Assembly (NCBI GenBank): GCA_036652695.1
Contig: JAVVVJ010000005.1
Location: 12,700 to 76,699 of the forward strand
Origin: Limiplasma sp036652695
GTDB lineage: Bacteria > Bacillota > Clostridia > Christensenellales > Aristaeellaceae
DNA: 64,000 nt
Direction of reading: 5' to 3'
Of the stretch, positions 9,571 to 18,694 are shown one piece after another. Under the pieces are notes generated by a model that made no database searches, was not told the DNA's origin, and saw nothing but the letters and a program-made list of their open reading frames with translations. How positions within the stretch are numbered: position 1 is the first letter of the stretch; each line of letters opens with the position of its first letter. The position numbers were made by a program, and so were the translations under genes.

Positions 9571-9599
9571 ATTTTACAGCAAAAAGATGTTTGTTGCAA
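9571..9599 (-). promoter_or_regulatory. Sigma-A-type promoter for the DUF3298 gene
   Basis: On the minus strand TTGCAA (9594-9599) and TAAAAT (9571-9576) are separated by 17 bases, 38 bases before the start codon at 9533. Confidence 0.55.
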
Positions 9600-9651
9600 G
9601 TTTGTTACATTATTTCTCTACTCTCCACATTTTTCTGCCAACAATCCTTTT

Positions 9652-10269
9652 TTAATGCAAGATGGGTTTATCCTCCATGCACTCCCCGGGGCAGGTAAAG
9701 GCAAGCATGGGTTGAAGCTGCACACCGCTCAACGCCGCCGCAACCGTTTTGGGAAGCTGCGAAAAATCCGCCACAAGGGAACGTGGTTTCTTTACGGCGT
9801 CGTCCTGTGCAAAGGGCACAAAATACACATTTCTCCAGTTTAAGAGCTTGCCGATGTTCTGCGCTGCCGCGCCAAGCGCGTCATTGGTGGAAACGGCCAG
9901 CACAAGCGGCCGTTCATTGCGCAGATGGCTCTTTGCGCCCAGCAGCGCAGGGGTGTCAAACATGCCGTTGGCAAGCTTCGCAAGGCTGTTGCCCGTAGCC
10001 GGGGCAATGATGTAAAGATCGGTCATGCGTTTGGGGCCGATAGGCTCCGCCAGTTGAAGGGTGTCAATGGGTTCGTGGCCGGTAAGCTCCGTCACCCGCT
10101 TACGGAGGCTGGCGGCGGTCATAAAGCGCGTATCTAGCGCGCCCGCGTTGAAGGAGAGCACCGGCAGCACCTCATAGCCGCGCCGTACCAGTTCCTCCAT
10201 CTGCCGAAGCGTGCGTTCAAAGGTACAAAAAGAACCTGTGAGCGCAAAGCCGATGGTCGTCTTTTTCAT
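9652..10269 (-). CDS. dpaB: Dipicolinate synthase subunit B
   Basis: A 205-residue flavoprotein-fold subunit of dipicolinate synthase (SpoVFB). With subunit A it oxidises the dihydrodipicolinate pathway intermediate to dipicolinic acid in the mother cell. Typical features are the N-terminal KKTTIGFALTGSFCTF, the MTDLYIIAPATGNSLAKLANG block and the LAVSTNDALG segment. The start at 10269 follows GGAGG by about 8 bases and overlaps the dpaA stop as ATGA, so the two are translationally coupled. The length matches the family (about 200 residues). Its presence indicates that the organism makes, or recently made, endospores with Ca-dipicolinate. Confidence 0.93.
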   Translation of the reverse strand: MKKTTIGFALTGSFCTFERTLRQMEELVRRGYEVLPVLSFNAGALDTRFMTAASLRKRVTELTGHEPIDTLQLAEPIGPKRMTDLYIIAPATGNSLAKLANGMFDTPALLGAKSHLRNERPLVLAVSTNDALGAAAQNIGKLLNWRNVYFVPFAQDDAVKKPRSLVADFSQLPKTVAAALSGVQLQPMLAFTCPGECMEDKPILH

Positions 10270-11111
10270 TGCATTTCCTCCGATAGCAGTCGAACGCTTG
10301 CATGTAACAAAGCCTGCGCCGCTGATTGAGGCGCGTAGCGCGCGGGCAGGGCAGGCAGCACCTCGCAATGCAGCTTGAGCGCCTCAGCCTGCGTGCGGTC
10401 AAAGCCGTAGGGTGCGCTGGCAAGCTCCAGCAGACAGGCATCAGGCGGCAGGGCGTGTAGCGCATCCTCGCCGATGACGCGTGCGGGAATGGTGTTGAGC
10501 ACAATGCGCATCTGCGGCGCAATTTGAGCGATCGCTTCCAGCGTGACCGCGTGCATACCGTCGCTTGCAGCCAGCAGACGCTGTTCCTCGCGACGCGCCG
10601 CCACCCACACAAGCGCACCCAATGCATAAAGCCGCTTTGCCAGCGCACGCGCGAATCTCCCATAGCCCGTTACCAGCAGCTTCATGCCCATGAGCGCCGC
10701 CGGGGTTTGACGCATGGTTTCGTATACCGCCGCCTCGGCAGAAAGCTCGGCGTTGGTCTGCAAAAAGGGTTCATGGCGCATGTAATGGATCAGCCTTAGC
10801 TGTTTGCCCGCCTCGTTGGCCGCCAGCACTTCAAATTCCAGCCCATTGCCCGCAATCACCACGGCCTTGCACTTTGCGTGTTTCAGCACATCCTCGGGGT
10901 GCAGCGTTAAGCCGCTTAACGTGGGCACGCAGCAGGCGCGCACCGCGAACGGATAGGGAAAGAGCAGTGCGTCCGCCGCGCCGATATCCGCCTCCCGTTC
11001 ATCCTCCGCACGCAAGCCCAAGGTTTGTACCTCGCACCCTTCCGCCTGCCACAGCGGCAGCATGCGCAGGGCGCGTTCGTCCCCGCCAACGAGCAAAATC
11101 CGTTTCAACAA
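10266..11111 (-). CDS. dpaA: Dipicolinate synthase subunit A
   Basis: A 281-residue NAD(P)-binding subunit (SpoVFA). It begins KRILLVGGDERALRML, the usual N-terminus. The Rossmann segment KLLVTGYGRFARALAKRLYALGA lies around residue 145-170, and LELASAPYGFD in the C-terminal half is characteristic. I placed the start at the TTG at 11111, because GGGAGG (11120-11125) lies 8 bases before it. The upstream ATG at 11135 has no ribosome site and falls within a hairpin, almost at the predicted transcription start. The alternatives (ATG 11135, ATG 11174) cannot be excluded. It is translationally coupled to dpaB. Confidence 0.9.
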   Translation of the reverse strand: MLKRILLVGGDERALRMLPLWQAEGCEVQTLGLRAEDEREADIGAADALLFPYPFAVRACCVPTLSGLTLHPEDVLKHAKCKAVVIAGNGLEFEVLAANEAGKQLRLIHYMRHEPFLQTNAELSAEAAVYETMRQTPAALMGMKLLVTGYGRFARALAKRLYALGALVWVAARREEQRLLAASDGMHAVTLEAIAQIAPQMRIVLNTIPARVIGEDALHALPPDACLLELASAPYGFDRTQAEALKLHCEVLPALPARYAPQSAAQALLHASVRLLSEEMQ

Positions 11112-11127
11112 AAAAACCGCCTCCCGC

Positions 11128-11148
11128 CGATGCATTGATACTGCATCG
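11128..11148. repeat. Inverted repeat upstream of dpaA
   Basis: CGATGCA (11128-11134) and TGCATCG (11142-11148) form a perfect 7-bp stem with a 7-base loop, just upstream of the GGGAGG ribosome site of dpaA and overlapping the candidate -10. Confidence 0.5.
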
Positions 11149-11170
11149 TATGCGAAAGGCGGCCTTAGGT
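11144..11170 (-). promoter_or_regulatory. Candidate sigma-K promoter for dpaAB
   Basis: On the minus strand AC (11169-11170), then 16 bases, then CATACGATG (11144-11152). This resembles the Bacillus sigma-K form, AC with 16 bases and CATANNNTA, except for the last base. It lies between the GH65 stop and dpaA, and spoVF of Bacillus is known to be sigma-K dependent. The motif is short, so this is an inference. Confidence 0.4.
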
Positions 11171-11189
11171 GCATGGTAGCAAAAGAACC

Positions 11190-13442
11190 TTAGATTGCGT
11201 GCGTGAGGCGATCCGTCAGCAGCTGCTTTTCACCGCAGAGCGTCAGCTCCAAAGGCTCGCCGGAAAGCAGCTCCACCTTTGCCTCGCCAGCTTGCACACT
11301 GATGCGAATCAGACGGCCGCGATAGTTGATCTGGAAGGCATAACCCGTCCAAGCCTCTGGCAGGAACGGCTTCAGGCTGAGGCCGTTCACCGTGCGCATG
11401 CCCGCAAAACCGTGCGCCAGCGCCAACCAGCTGCCAGCCATGCTGGTGATGTGCAAGCCATCCACTGTGTCGTTATTGATATTATCCAAATCAAGGCGCG
11501 CTGTGCGGCGGTACATTTCCACCGCCTTTTCATGGTAGCCGATCTGCGCCGCAAGCACGCTATGTACGCATGGCGAAAGGCTGCTCTCATGCACGGTCAT
11601 CGGCTCATAGAAATCAAAATTGCGCCGTATCGTATCCGTATCATAAAGATGGTTGAGGAAATAGAGGCCTTGCAGTACATCCGCCTGTTTGAGGAAGCAG
11701 CTGCGCAGGACATGATCCCAAGACCAATGCTGATTGATGGGGCGTTCGCTCTCGGGCAATTCCGAGGCGGGCATCAGTTCTTTATCCAAGAAGGTATCAT
11801 GCTGCACAAAGATCCCGCGCTCCGCGTCCACGGGGTAATACATGCGCTCCACAATGTCACGCATGTGCGCAAGCTCCTCAGGCGTAACCGCTAGCTGCGC
11901 GCGGCGCTCTGGCGCGGCCTGCTCGACCTGGTCACAGAAAAACGCAATGCACCATGCGGCCATGCGGTTGGTATACCAGTTGTTATTCACGTTGTTCTCG
12001 TATTCGTTTGGCCCAGTCACGCCATGGATCATGTATTTGCCCTTGGCGAAATGCACACGGTCGGCGTAGAAGCGCGCCACGCCGCAAAGCACGTCCAGCC
12101 CTTCCTTTTGCACATACGCCCAATCCCCCGTATAGGTGGCATAATCGAAAATGGCATGCACAATCGCGGCGTTGCGGTGAATCTCCTCAAAGGTGATCTC
12201 CCACTCGTTATGGCATTCGATGCCTGTGAACGTCACCATGGGATAAAGCGCGCCCTTTAAGCCCTGCTGCTGGGCGTTGTGATAGGCGCCATCCAGCTGC
12301 ATGTGCCGGTACAGCAGCAGCTGCTTCGCCACGTCCTGCCCCGCCACGGCCATATAGACCGCAAAGCAATAGCCCTCCGTATCCCAGTAGGTAGCGCCGC
12401 CGTATTTTTCACCCGTAAAGCCCTTGGGGCCAATGTTGAGGCGCGCATCCTCACCGGAGTAGGTGCTCAGCAGCTGGAAGAGGTTAAAGCGAATGCCCTG
12501 CTGCGCCGCGTCGTCGCCGCTGATGGAAACGTCGCAGCCTGTCCAGCGCTTTTTCCACGTATCGGCATGCGCCTTGCGAAGCTCCGCATAGCCAACCTCG
12601 CGTGCACGCGCGGCAGCCTTGAGCGCCATCGTGGTCAGGAGGTTCTCCTCATAATCCCGGTCGGTAAAGCAGAGCGCAAATTTTTCAAGCGTCGCGGTCT
12701 GGCCTGCTTGCACGGTTCCGCGATAGGTTGCCTCCACATAGCCGCTATCGTGCTTGCGGCTTTCCAGCTCCAGCCCATCCGCCCAGCAGCTCATTGCGGC
12801 GCTCACCGCAAAGCGCGGCGCGCCGAATGGGTTTGGCTTGGTTTTGGTGAGAAGCGCCAGCGCGTCCTCTGTTTCCTCTTCCAAAAGCATGTCCCAAAAG
12901 GTTTCGTCATAGTTGCTATCCAGGTTTTTCACATTTGCATCCAAATACGGCCGCATCACCACCACCGCATCAAACGATGGCGTTACAGAATAGCAGATGG
13001 CGAGCAGTTCCTTTTGCGCCAGCGATACGAAGCGCTCCGCCACCACGCTCACGTTGCCTTCCTCCGTCCAAAGGGTAAAACGGCGCAGGAAAATACCCGT
13101 CTGCATATCAAGCTCACGGTAAAAATCCAGCACATCAGCGGTATTCAAATCAATGGGCTTGCCGTTGACCTCCACATGGATGCCATTCATGCGCACAGCG
13201 TTGATGGCCTTGCCAAAGTACTGCGGATAGCCGTTTTTCCACCAGCCTACACGGGTTTTATCCGGAAACCACACGCCTCCGATATAGCTGCCCAAATGCG
13301 TATCGCCGCTGTAATCCTCCTCAAAATTGCCGCGCATGCCCATATAACCATTGCCTGTGGAGGTCAGGCTTTCGGAGAGACGGATGGTTTTTTTGTCCAG
13401 AGCGGTTTCAACAACCTTCCATGGATGAACCTCAAAGCTCAT
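11190..13442 (-). CDS. GH65 disaccharide phosphorylase (maltose/kojibiose-type)
   Basis: A 750-residue glycoside hydrolase family 65 enzyme, close in length to maltose phosphorylase (about 754). It phosphorolyses an alpha-glucoside to beta-glucose 1-phosphate and glucose. The N-terminal beta-sandwich domain begins at about residue 1. The (alpha/alpha)6 catalytic domain has GFTGEKYGGATYWDTEGY, HNEWEITFEEIHRNAAIVHA and VTGPNEYENNVNNNWYTNR; the Glu of NEYE (about residue 480-482) is the general acid. Substrate (maltose, kojibiose, nigerose or trehalose) cannot be fixed from sequence alone. No beta-phosphoglucomutase gene is adjacent, although GH65 genes often carry one. ATG 13442 follows AAGGAG at good spacing. 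Confidence 0.92.
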   Translation of the reverse strand: MSFEVHPWKVVETALDKKTIRLSESLTSTGNGYMGMRGNFEEDYSGDTHLGSYIGGVWFPDKTRVGWWKNGYPQYFGKAINAVRMNGIHVEVNGKPIDLNTADVLDFYRELDMQTGIFLRRFTLWTEEGNVSVVAERFVSLAQKELLAICYSVTPSFDAVVVMRPYLDANVKNLDSNYDETFWDMLLEEETEDALALLTKTKPNPFGAPRFAVSAAMSCWADGLELESRKHDSGYVEATYRGTVQAGQTATLEKFALCFTDRDYEENLLTTMALKAAARAREVGYAELRKAHADTWKKRWTGCDVSISGDDAAQQGIRFNLFQLLSTYSGEDARLNIGPKGFTGEKYGGATYWDTEGYCFAVYMAVAGQDVAKQLLLYRHMQLDGAYHNAQQQGLKGALYPMVTFTGIECHNEWEITFEEIHRNAAIVHAIFDYATYTGDWAYVQKEGLDVLCGVARFYADRVHFAKGKYMIHGVTGPNEYENNVNNNWYTNRMAAWCIAFFCDQVEQAAPERRAQLAVTPEELAHMRDIVERMYYPVDAERGIFVQHDTFLDKELMPASELPESERPINQHWSWDHVLRSCFLKQADVLQGLYFLNHLYDTDTIRRNFDFYEPMTVHESSLSPCVHSVLAAQIGYHEKAVEMYRRTARLDLDNINNDTVDGLHITSMAGSWLALAHGFAGMRTVNGLSLKPFLPEAWTGYAFQINYRGRLIRISVQAGEAKVELLSGEPLELTLCGEKQLLTDRLTHAI

Positions 13443-13512
13443 GTAAACGGTCTCCTTTCCGATGTGCAATCGTTTGTATATAGCCATATCCTACTGTATT
13501 CCCAGTGAATTG

Positions 13513-14592
13513 TCAAGAAGGAATTCCGATTCCATACGCCTTTGGCGATCTTCGCTTTGCCTTTCTTCTTTGAATGCAGCGGAGCACAAACACCGGGGCG
13601 AACACAAAGAGCAAGCAGCAAATGCCCGCCGGGGCGTACATCCGATTTACAATTTCCGAAAAGCCCAGCAGCGAAAAGCACAGCGGCAGCCCCAGCGTAA
13701 CGCATGCCTGAAGCGCCGGCCGCTTTTCGTGCTGCTCCACAGCGTTGCGCAGCGTACACAGGGTGGCAACCAGCGTTGTAACGACCGCCAAATACATCAG
13801 CGTCACGCTGATGATAAACCCAGCGCGACCAAACCCGCTCAGCAGGCGCACCATCGCAAAGGCATCCTGGCTAAGCTCTGGGTGTTTCAAGTACAGATAG
13901 TTGCTCACAAATAGCAGCCCCACCAGCAGCAATCCAAAGCATACCGACACGCGGCACGCATATCGGCGTGTGTTGCCCGCGCACCGGCAGATAACCCCCA
14001 GCGCAATGGTAAGGTTCATGGCGGCATACGCCACCGCATTGATCCCCGCAAGCACCAGTTCACCCACGGTAGACGGGGGCTGCAGGGAAGCAGCGGCTTG
14101 TGTGTTCCTCGGTTCCGACGCAAGGATCGCGAAGATTGCCAGCATAAACAGCAAGCCCAGCACGGCACTTGCCAACGTCAACGGCTTTGTTCCGCCAAAG
14201 CCCACCCGCCACGCCAACAGCATGGTGCCCACCGCCCCAATGGGATACGCCCAAGCCGATGGCCACAGCATGGCCACCATATGACCTGACGCGGAAATCA
14301 TCGCGCCTCCAACAACTGCCATCAAAAGCGTCGCGCATAGCTGAGCGCCCAGCCGAACCAGCTTGTGACTGCCGCGATACAGATCGCACCAGCATGTCGC
14401 GCAGCCGCCGTTTGCGTTGCGCATGCACAGCGCGCACAAGCCCGTTGTGGTGATTGCGGAAAGCAAAATGAGCCACCATGAATGTACGTCATAGCGCGTA
14501 AAAAACGAAATCACCTCGCGCCCCGACGCGAACCCCGCGCCGATCACCGCTCCCACGCACGCCAGCGCGCTACAAATGCAGCGATTTTTCAC
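13513..14592 (-). CDS. YkvI-family membrane protein (putative transporter)
   Basis: A 359-residue integral membrane protein with about ten hydrophobic segments. The N-terminal VGAVIGAGFASGREVISFF is the signature of the YkvI family, whose members look like LeuT-fold (amino acid/sodium symporter-like) transporters. Substrate unknown. The C-terminus is strongly basic (RRKAKRRSPK). The start is GTG at 14592, 7 bases after GGAGG. It is flanked by ftsZ upstream and GH65 downstream on the same strand, but the ftsZ terminator separates it from the division genes. Confidence 0.8.
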   Translation of the reverse strand: MKNRCICSALACVGAVIGAGFASGREVISFFTRYDVHSWWLILLSAITTTGLCALCMRNANGGCATCWCDLYRGSHKLVRLGAQLCATLLMAVVGGAMISASGHMVAMLWPSAWAYPIGAVGTMLLAWRVGFGGTKPLTLASAVLGLLFMLAIFAILASEPRNTQAAASLQPPSTVGELVLAGINAVAYAAMNLTIALGVICRCAGNTRRYACRVSVCFGLLLVGLLFVSNYLYLKHPELSQDAFAMVRLLSGFGRAGFIISVTLMYLAVVTTLVATLCTLRNAVEQHEKRPALQACVTLGLPLCFSLLGFSEIVNRMYAPAGICCLLFVFAPVFVLRCIQRRKAKRRSPKAYGIGIPS

Positions 14593-14701
14593 CTTTCCAC
14601 CTCCAATGGGAATATGCTGGAGGGTATGCGGCGGCGTTAAGGATCATGCGAAGCAAAGGAGGCGGCAACGCCTTCCTGCCGCTTCTCCATTCCCCGGCGT
14701 G

Positions 14702-14734
14702 CGCAAAAGGCGATCCAACGGATCGCCTTTTGCG
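14702..14734 (-). terminator. ftsZ: Rho-independent terminator after ftsZ
   Basis: A perfect 15-bp inverted repeat (14702-14716 and 14720-14734) with a 3-base loop, beginning 5 bases past the ftsZ stop. TTTT lies in the distal arm; a longer T-run is lacking. Confidence 0.7.
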
Positions 14735-14738
14735 GTAT

Positions 14739-16286
14739 TTACTTTCGGCTCGGCCTTCTAAGGAAAGCAGGCACGCCCAAATCGTCGCGCTCTACGGACG
14801 GGGGCGGAGTCTGCGGTTCAGCGGGCGCGGCATTTTGCGTTTGAATTCTTGGCTCAATCTGCTGCCCCTGCTGAGGCGCGTTCTGATACTGCTGGCCATA
14901 TTCCATGCGCGGCATGGTGGCTTGCTGCGCAACGGGCTGCTGCATCGCCGCGTATTGCATGCCCGGCTGTTGCTGCTGCATGCCAAAATCCATCTGGCCA
15001 TACTGCTGCTGGGGCTGATAGCCCTGATTGTAGGCCGTCGGGTACATCTGCGCACCCTGCACCATCTGCGGCATAGCCGCCGGGGTGGGAATGGCGTTGC
15101 CGCCCATATAGCCGCCGTATTCACCGCGACCCGGCTCATCCTCCATGGGCATATTAAAGCTCATATCCTCGTAAGAAGGGGTCGGATAATCCTGATGCAC
15201 CAGCGGTGTGCCCGAAAGGCCGTTCGCGCCATAGCTGCCGGAGCGCCCCGCGTTTTCGGCGGCATAGCTGCGCGTCCAATCACGCTCAGAACCCGATTTT
15301 TTCTTTATTTCTTCCTTTTTGGGGAAGGGGGTCTTTTCAAAACCGGTGGCAATCACCGTGATGCGAACCTCGTCATCCAAAGAATCATCAATGCCTGCGC
15401 CGAAAATGATGTTGGCCTCGCTATCGGCGGCCTGCATCACAAGGTTCGCAGCCTCGTTGATATCGATGATGCTCATGTCCTCGCCGCCAGTGATGTTGAT
15501 CAACACCGCGCGTGCGCCATCGATGTTGGTTTCCAGCAACGGGCTGGAAATGGCGTTCTTGGCGGCTTCCACCATACGGTTTTCGCCCTTGCCCACGCCA
15601 ATGCCCATGTGCGCAAGCCCGCCGCTTTCCATAACGGTTTTTACGTCCGCAAAATCCAGATTGATCAGCGCGGGCACGGCGATCAAATCGCTGATGCCCT
15701 GAATGCCCTGACGAAGCACGTCATCGGCAATCCGGAATGCCTCCAACATCGTGGTGCCCTTGGTAACCACCTGCAACAGGCGGTCGTTGGGAATCACAAC
15801 AAGCGTGTCCACACGCTGTTTGAGGTCTATCACGCCCATTTCGGCGTTTTTCATGCGCTGCTTGCCCTCAAACAAAAAGGGCTTGGTAACCACCGCAATG
15901 GTCAGGCAATTCAGATCACGCGCGATTTCTGCCACGATCGGCGCCGCGCCTGTTCCTGTGCCGCCACCCATGCCCGCCGTTACAAAAACGAGGTCTGCGC
16001 CCTTGATGGCCTGCGCGATCTCCTCACGGCTTTCCTCGGCAGCTCTGCGACCCACGTCAGGAATCGCGCCAGCGCCCAGCCCCTTGGTCAGCTTTTCGCC
16101 GATCTGGATGGTGGTGCTGGCCTTGCTCATGGCAAGCGCCTGCCGATCTGTATTGATAGCGATAAACTCAACGCCTTTGAGGCCGGCGTCCACCATGCGA
16201 TTGATTGCATTGTTGCCAGCGCCGCCGCAACCGATGACTTTAATCGTTGCAAAGCTCTGTTGATCCTCAATCTGAAACTCGAGCAC
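14739..16286 (-). CDS. ftsZ: Cell division protein FtsZ
   Basis: Tubulin-like GTPase that forms the division ring. The GTP-binding GCGGAGNNA (about residues 19-27) and tubulin signature GGGTGTG (107-113) are intact, and the T7-loop residues are in place. The globular core ends near residue 325. An unusually long linker of about 170 residues, rich in Gln, Met, Pro and Tyr, follows. The protein ends with a C-terminal peptide, DDLGVPAFLRRPSRK, that matches the conserved site for FtsA and other partners. At 515 residues it is longer than the usual 350-400. The start is GTG at 16286, 7 bases after GAGGAGG. It lies 48 bases downstream of ftsA in the same transcript. Confidence 0.97.
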   Translation of the reverse strand: MLEFQIEDQQSFATIKVIGCGGAGNNAINRMVDAGLKGVEFIAINTDRQALAMSKASTTIQIGEKLTKGLGAGAIPDVGRRAAEESREEIAQAIKGADLVFVTAGMGGGTGTGAAPIVAEIARDLNCLTIAVVTKPFLFEGKQRMKNAEMGVIDLKQRVDTLVVIPNDRLLQVVTKGTTMLEAFRIADDVLRQGIQGISDLIAVPALINLDFADVKTVMESGGLAHMGIGVGKGENRMVEAAKNAISSPLLETNIDGARAVLINITGGEDMSIIDINEAANLVMQAADSEANIIFGAGIDDSLDDEVRITVIATGFEKTPFPKKEEIKKKSGSERDWTRSYAAENAGRSGSYGANGLSGTPLVHQDYPTPSYEDMSFNMPMEDEPGRGEYGGYMGGNAIPTPAAMPQMVQGAQMYPTAYNQGYQPQQQYGQMDFGMQQQQPGMQYAAMQQPVAQQATMPRMEYGQQYQNAPQQGQQIEPRIQTQNAAPAEPQTPPPSVERDDLGVPAFLRRPSRK

Positions 16287-16334
16287 AGTACATCCTCCTC
16301 GTTTTTGTTATGCTTCGGTCGCAATGGGGCCGTT

Positions 16335-17528
16335 TCAGCCGCCCAGCAGGCTCTTGAAAAAATCCTTCACGCCGCCGGTCACTCCGCCCGAGGGAACATT
16401 ACGCGATTCGATGGTATCGATGATCAGGTCCATCAGTCCCATGGCGCTGGCATAAATGGGGCTTGAAAGCTTGATGGTGCGCTTGATGGTATCGCGCACC
16501 GGCTTTTCAAGCTTTGCCGAAAGGTAATCCCTTCCGCCCCGGTTCAAGCTTAGCCCCCCGCCCGTCAGGTAAATGGTGGACCAGCTGCCTAGCTTGATGC
16601 CGCTTTCCTCAATGCAATCCTTGATCATTTCCGCGATCTCATCCACACGCGGCTCCAGCACGGCGGCTACCTGCTCCTGTGTGAAGGTCTCGGATTTGAC
16701 CCCATCGCCGCCGGATACTGTATAGGATTGCGAAATTGTAGATATTCCATACACGTAGTCGCGTTTGATCTGCTCTGCCGATTCCAGCGGAATAGAAAGC
16801 CCTTCCGCCACGTCTGCGGAGATATGCCCGCCACCGATGGAAAGCGTCTTTTGGAAAATGACCGCGTCACCCTCTACGGCCATCACATCCGTGCACAGAT
16901 AGCCCACATCAATGAGCAACGCCGTGCGATCGCGATCCTCTTCCAGCAGGTAAAGCATGGCTTCACCCGTGGAGCTGCTGAAAAAGCCGCTCACCGTAAT
17001 GTTCATATCATGCAGACGCGCCATGACATCGTCCAAAAAGAAGGTATCCGCCACCACAAAGCTAACCAGCGCTTTAAGCTCGCTACCCTTCATGCCCACT
17101 GGCTCCAGCGTCTTTTTGCCGCCGTCCACCATGAACCACGCGGGGCTGCGGTGCACAACAACACCGCGCACAGGCGAAAGCTGCTTGTCCGCATTGGCGA
17201 AGATCTTCTCCACATGACGCGCAGTCACATGCGGATCTGCACCCTGAATGATTACGCTTGTCTCCACCGCATACACGCGCGTAAATTCACCAGGCACACC
17301 CACATTAATCTCGCGTATTTTGTGCTTGGATTGTGTTTCTGCCTCCGCAATGGATTTTTGGATGGCCTCGTTTAAGAGCATGGTGTTGTTCCATTCGCCC
17401 TCCAAAAAGCCGTCGTAGGCAGAAATGCCCGCGCCAACAATGTCGCAGCGCTGCGTGCCGCTGGTTTCCGCCACGAGGGTTACAATCTTGCAGGTGCCAA
17501 AATCAATTGCCGCAATGGTTGATTTCAT
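16335..17528 (-). CDS. ftsA: Cell division protein FtsA
   Basis: A 397-residue actin-like ATPase that tethers FtsZ to the membrane. The phosphate-1 motif AAIDFGTCKI is at residues 6-15. The phosphate-2 region (LLIDVGYLCTDVM) and adenosine motif (IYLTGGGLSLN) follow. The C-terminal VKDFFKSLLGG forms the expected amphipathic membrane helix. Somewhat divergent from Bacillus FtsA but full length. It is preceded by its own promoter (17646-17674) and followed by ftsZ. Confidence 0.93.
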   Translation of the reverse strand: MKSTIAAIDFGTCKIVTLVAETSGTQRCDIVGAGISAYDGFLEGEWNNTMLLNEAIQKSIAEAETQSKHKIREINVGVPGEFTRVYAVETSVIIQGADPHVTARHVEKIFANADKQLSPVRGVVVHRSPAWFMVDGGKKTLEPVGMKGSELKALVSFVVADTFFLDDVMARLHDMNITVSGFFSSSTGEAMLYLLEEDRDRTALLIDVGYLCTDVMAVEGDAVIFQKTLSIGGGHISADVAEGLSIPLESAEQIKRDYVYGISTISQSYTVSGGDGVKSETFTQEQVAAVLEPRVDEIAEMIKDCIEESGIKLGSWSTIYLTGGGLSLNRGGRDYLSAKLEKPVRDTIKRTIKLSSPIYASAMGLMDLIIDTIESRNVPSGGVTGGVKDFFKSLLGG

Positions 17529-17645
17529 AACAAAGCTACCCCTGTTCGTCAGGAATCAGCCGCGGGCAGGAACCCGGCGGCAAGCACCTCATCGCTCCTT
17601 TAGCGTTTTCCAACGCCAAAACAAGCACCTGAAGTACCATCATTT

Positions 17646-17674
17646 ATTGTACCCGTTTTGGCAGGAATTCGCAA
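17646..17674 (-). promoter_or_regulatory. Sigma-A promoter for ftsA-ftsZ
   Basis: TTGCGA (17669-17674) and TACAAT (17646-17651) on the minus strand with a 17-base spacer, in the 215-base gap between ftsQ and ftsA. It leaves a leader of about 110 bases. Confidence 0.6.
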
Positions 17675-17743
17675 GCATATTCCAGTTTTTTTTTCACTAT
17701 TTTATGAATTTGCGCTCGATTGATGGTTTTTTCGCACAAAAAG

Positions 17744-18673
17744 CTAATTATCGGGAAGATATTTCGCATCCTCAGGGATTGTGACGTCCAGCAAACCTGA
17801 ATTTTTTCCCAGTTGCCGCAGGTAAGCCATGTCCGTGCGCACTGCGCCGATCTTTGCCTGCATATAATTGCTATCGCCAAGCCGCACGGTAATGCCCTCC
17901 GCGGTGATGAGGTAAATATTCATCGGATCCGAGATGTTGATCTCCGTCACCTGGCTTTGATACCCCTGCAGCATAAGCTCCGAAAGAATACTGCGATACG
18001 CGTCCAGCTGGTTTTGACTGCGCACCATGAGCATCTGCCCAGTATTGACATTGGTCACGTTAAAGCCCGTCACCACCGGCAGGCCCTGCGGAAGCGCCAT
18101 CCCGTTTTCCTCGCTCATCACAAGCCCCTGCGCATCCAAGGTATAGCCAATGCCAAGCCACTGCATGGCAGCCACGGTTTCCCGCTCGTTAATGTAAAGA
18201 TAAATGGTGTTGGGGTAAGCGATCTGCATATTCAAAAAAATCAAAGCATGGTCCTTCGCGAGCGCCTTTTTCACCTCATCCACGGTAATGCTGAAAATAT
18301 TGCGCCCCCTGACCAGGCCGGAGACCGTAACCACCTGCTGAGGTGTTTTTTTGGTATTTCCAACCACATACACATATTGCAGCCGAAACACCATTTGCTG
18401 AAGGATCACGATGGTGGTCGTAAGCATGCACAAAAGCACCAGCACCTTAAAAAAGCCATGCTTGCGCTGCCGTTGCCTTTGGGGCGCGGCTGGCTCTATG
18501 GGCGTATCCATCCGGGAGGAAGAGGCCGACAGGGTCGGCGCTTGTTCCTCCTCTGGCTTCGCATCCTCATCCGCAGCTGCGCGATGAAGATAATCATAGC
18601 TATATTCGCCATACGCCTGAAACTCATCCATTTCCTGCTCGGCGTCGCGCCGTATATTCGCGCGCTTCCTCAT
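17744..18673 (-). CDS. ftsQ: Cell division protein FtsQ/DivIB
   Basis: A 309-residue bitopic divisome protein. A charged cytoplasmic N-terminus of about 70 residues is followed by one membrane helix (VLVLLCMLTTTIVILQQMVF, about 76-95). A POTRA domain (VYVVGNTKKTPQQVV to INERETVAAMQW) and an FtsQ beta domain complete the extracellular part. It would bridge FtsL and the septal synthase FtsW-PBP. It starts 22 bases after murA and ends just before the ftsA promoter region. The start at 18673 follows GGGGAAGG. Confidence 0.9.
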   Translation of the reverse strand: MRKRANIRRDAEQEMDEFQAYGEYSYDYLHRAAADEDAKPEEEQAPTLSASSSRMDTPIEPAAPQRQRQRKHGFFKVLVLLCMLTTTIVILQQMVFRLQYVYVVGNTKKTPQQVVTVSGLVRGRNIFSITVDEVKKALAKDHALIFLNMQIAYPNTIYLYINERETVAAMQWLGIGYTLDAQGLVMSEENGMALPQGLPVVTGFNVTNVNTGQMLMVRSQNQLDAYRSILSELMLQGYQSQVTEINISDPMNIYLITAEGITVRLGDSNYMQAKIGAVRTDMAYLRQLGKNSGLLDVTIPEDAKYLPDN

Positions 18674-18694
18674 GTGCCTTCCCCCCCCCTTGGC

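Noticed and set aside
14646..16466. 606-codon open frame on the + strand opposite ftsZ
   Set aside because: It is antisense to an intact ftsZ, is His/Arg/Ala-rich with no domain, and has no ribosome site; a shadow caused by codon bias.
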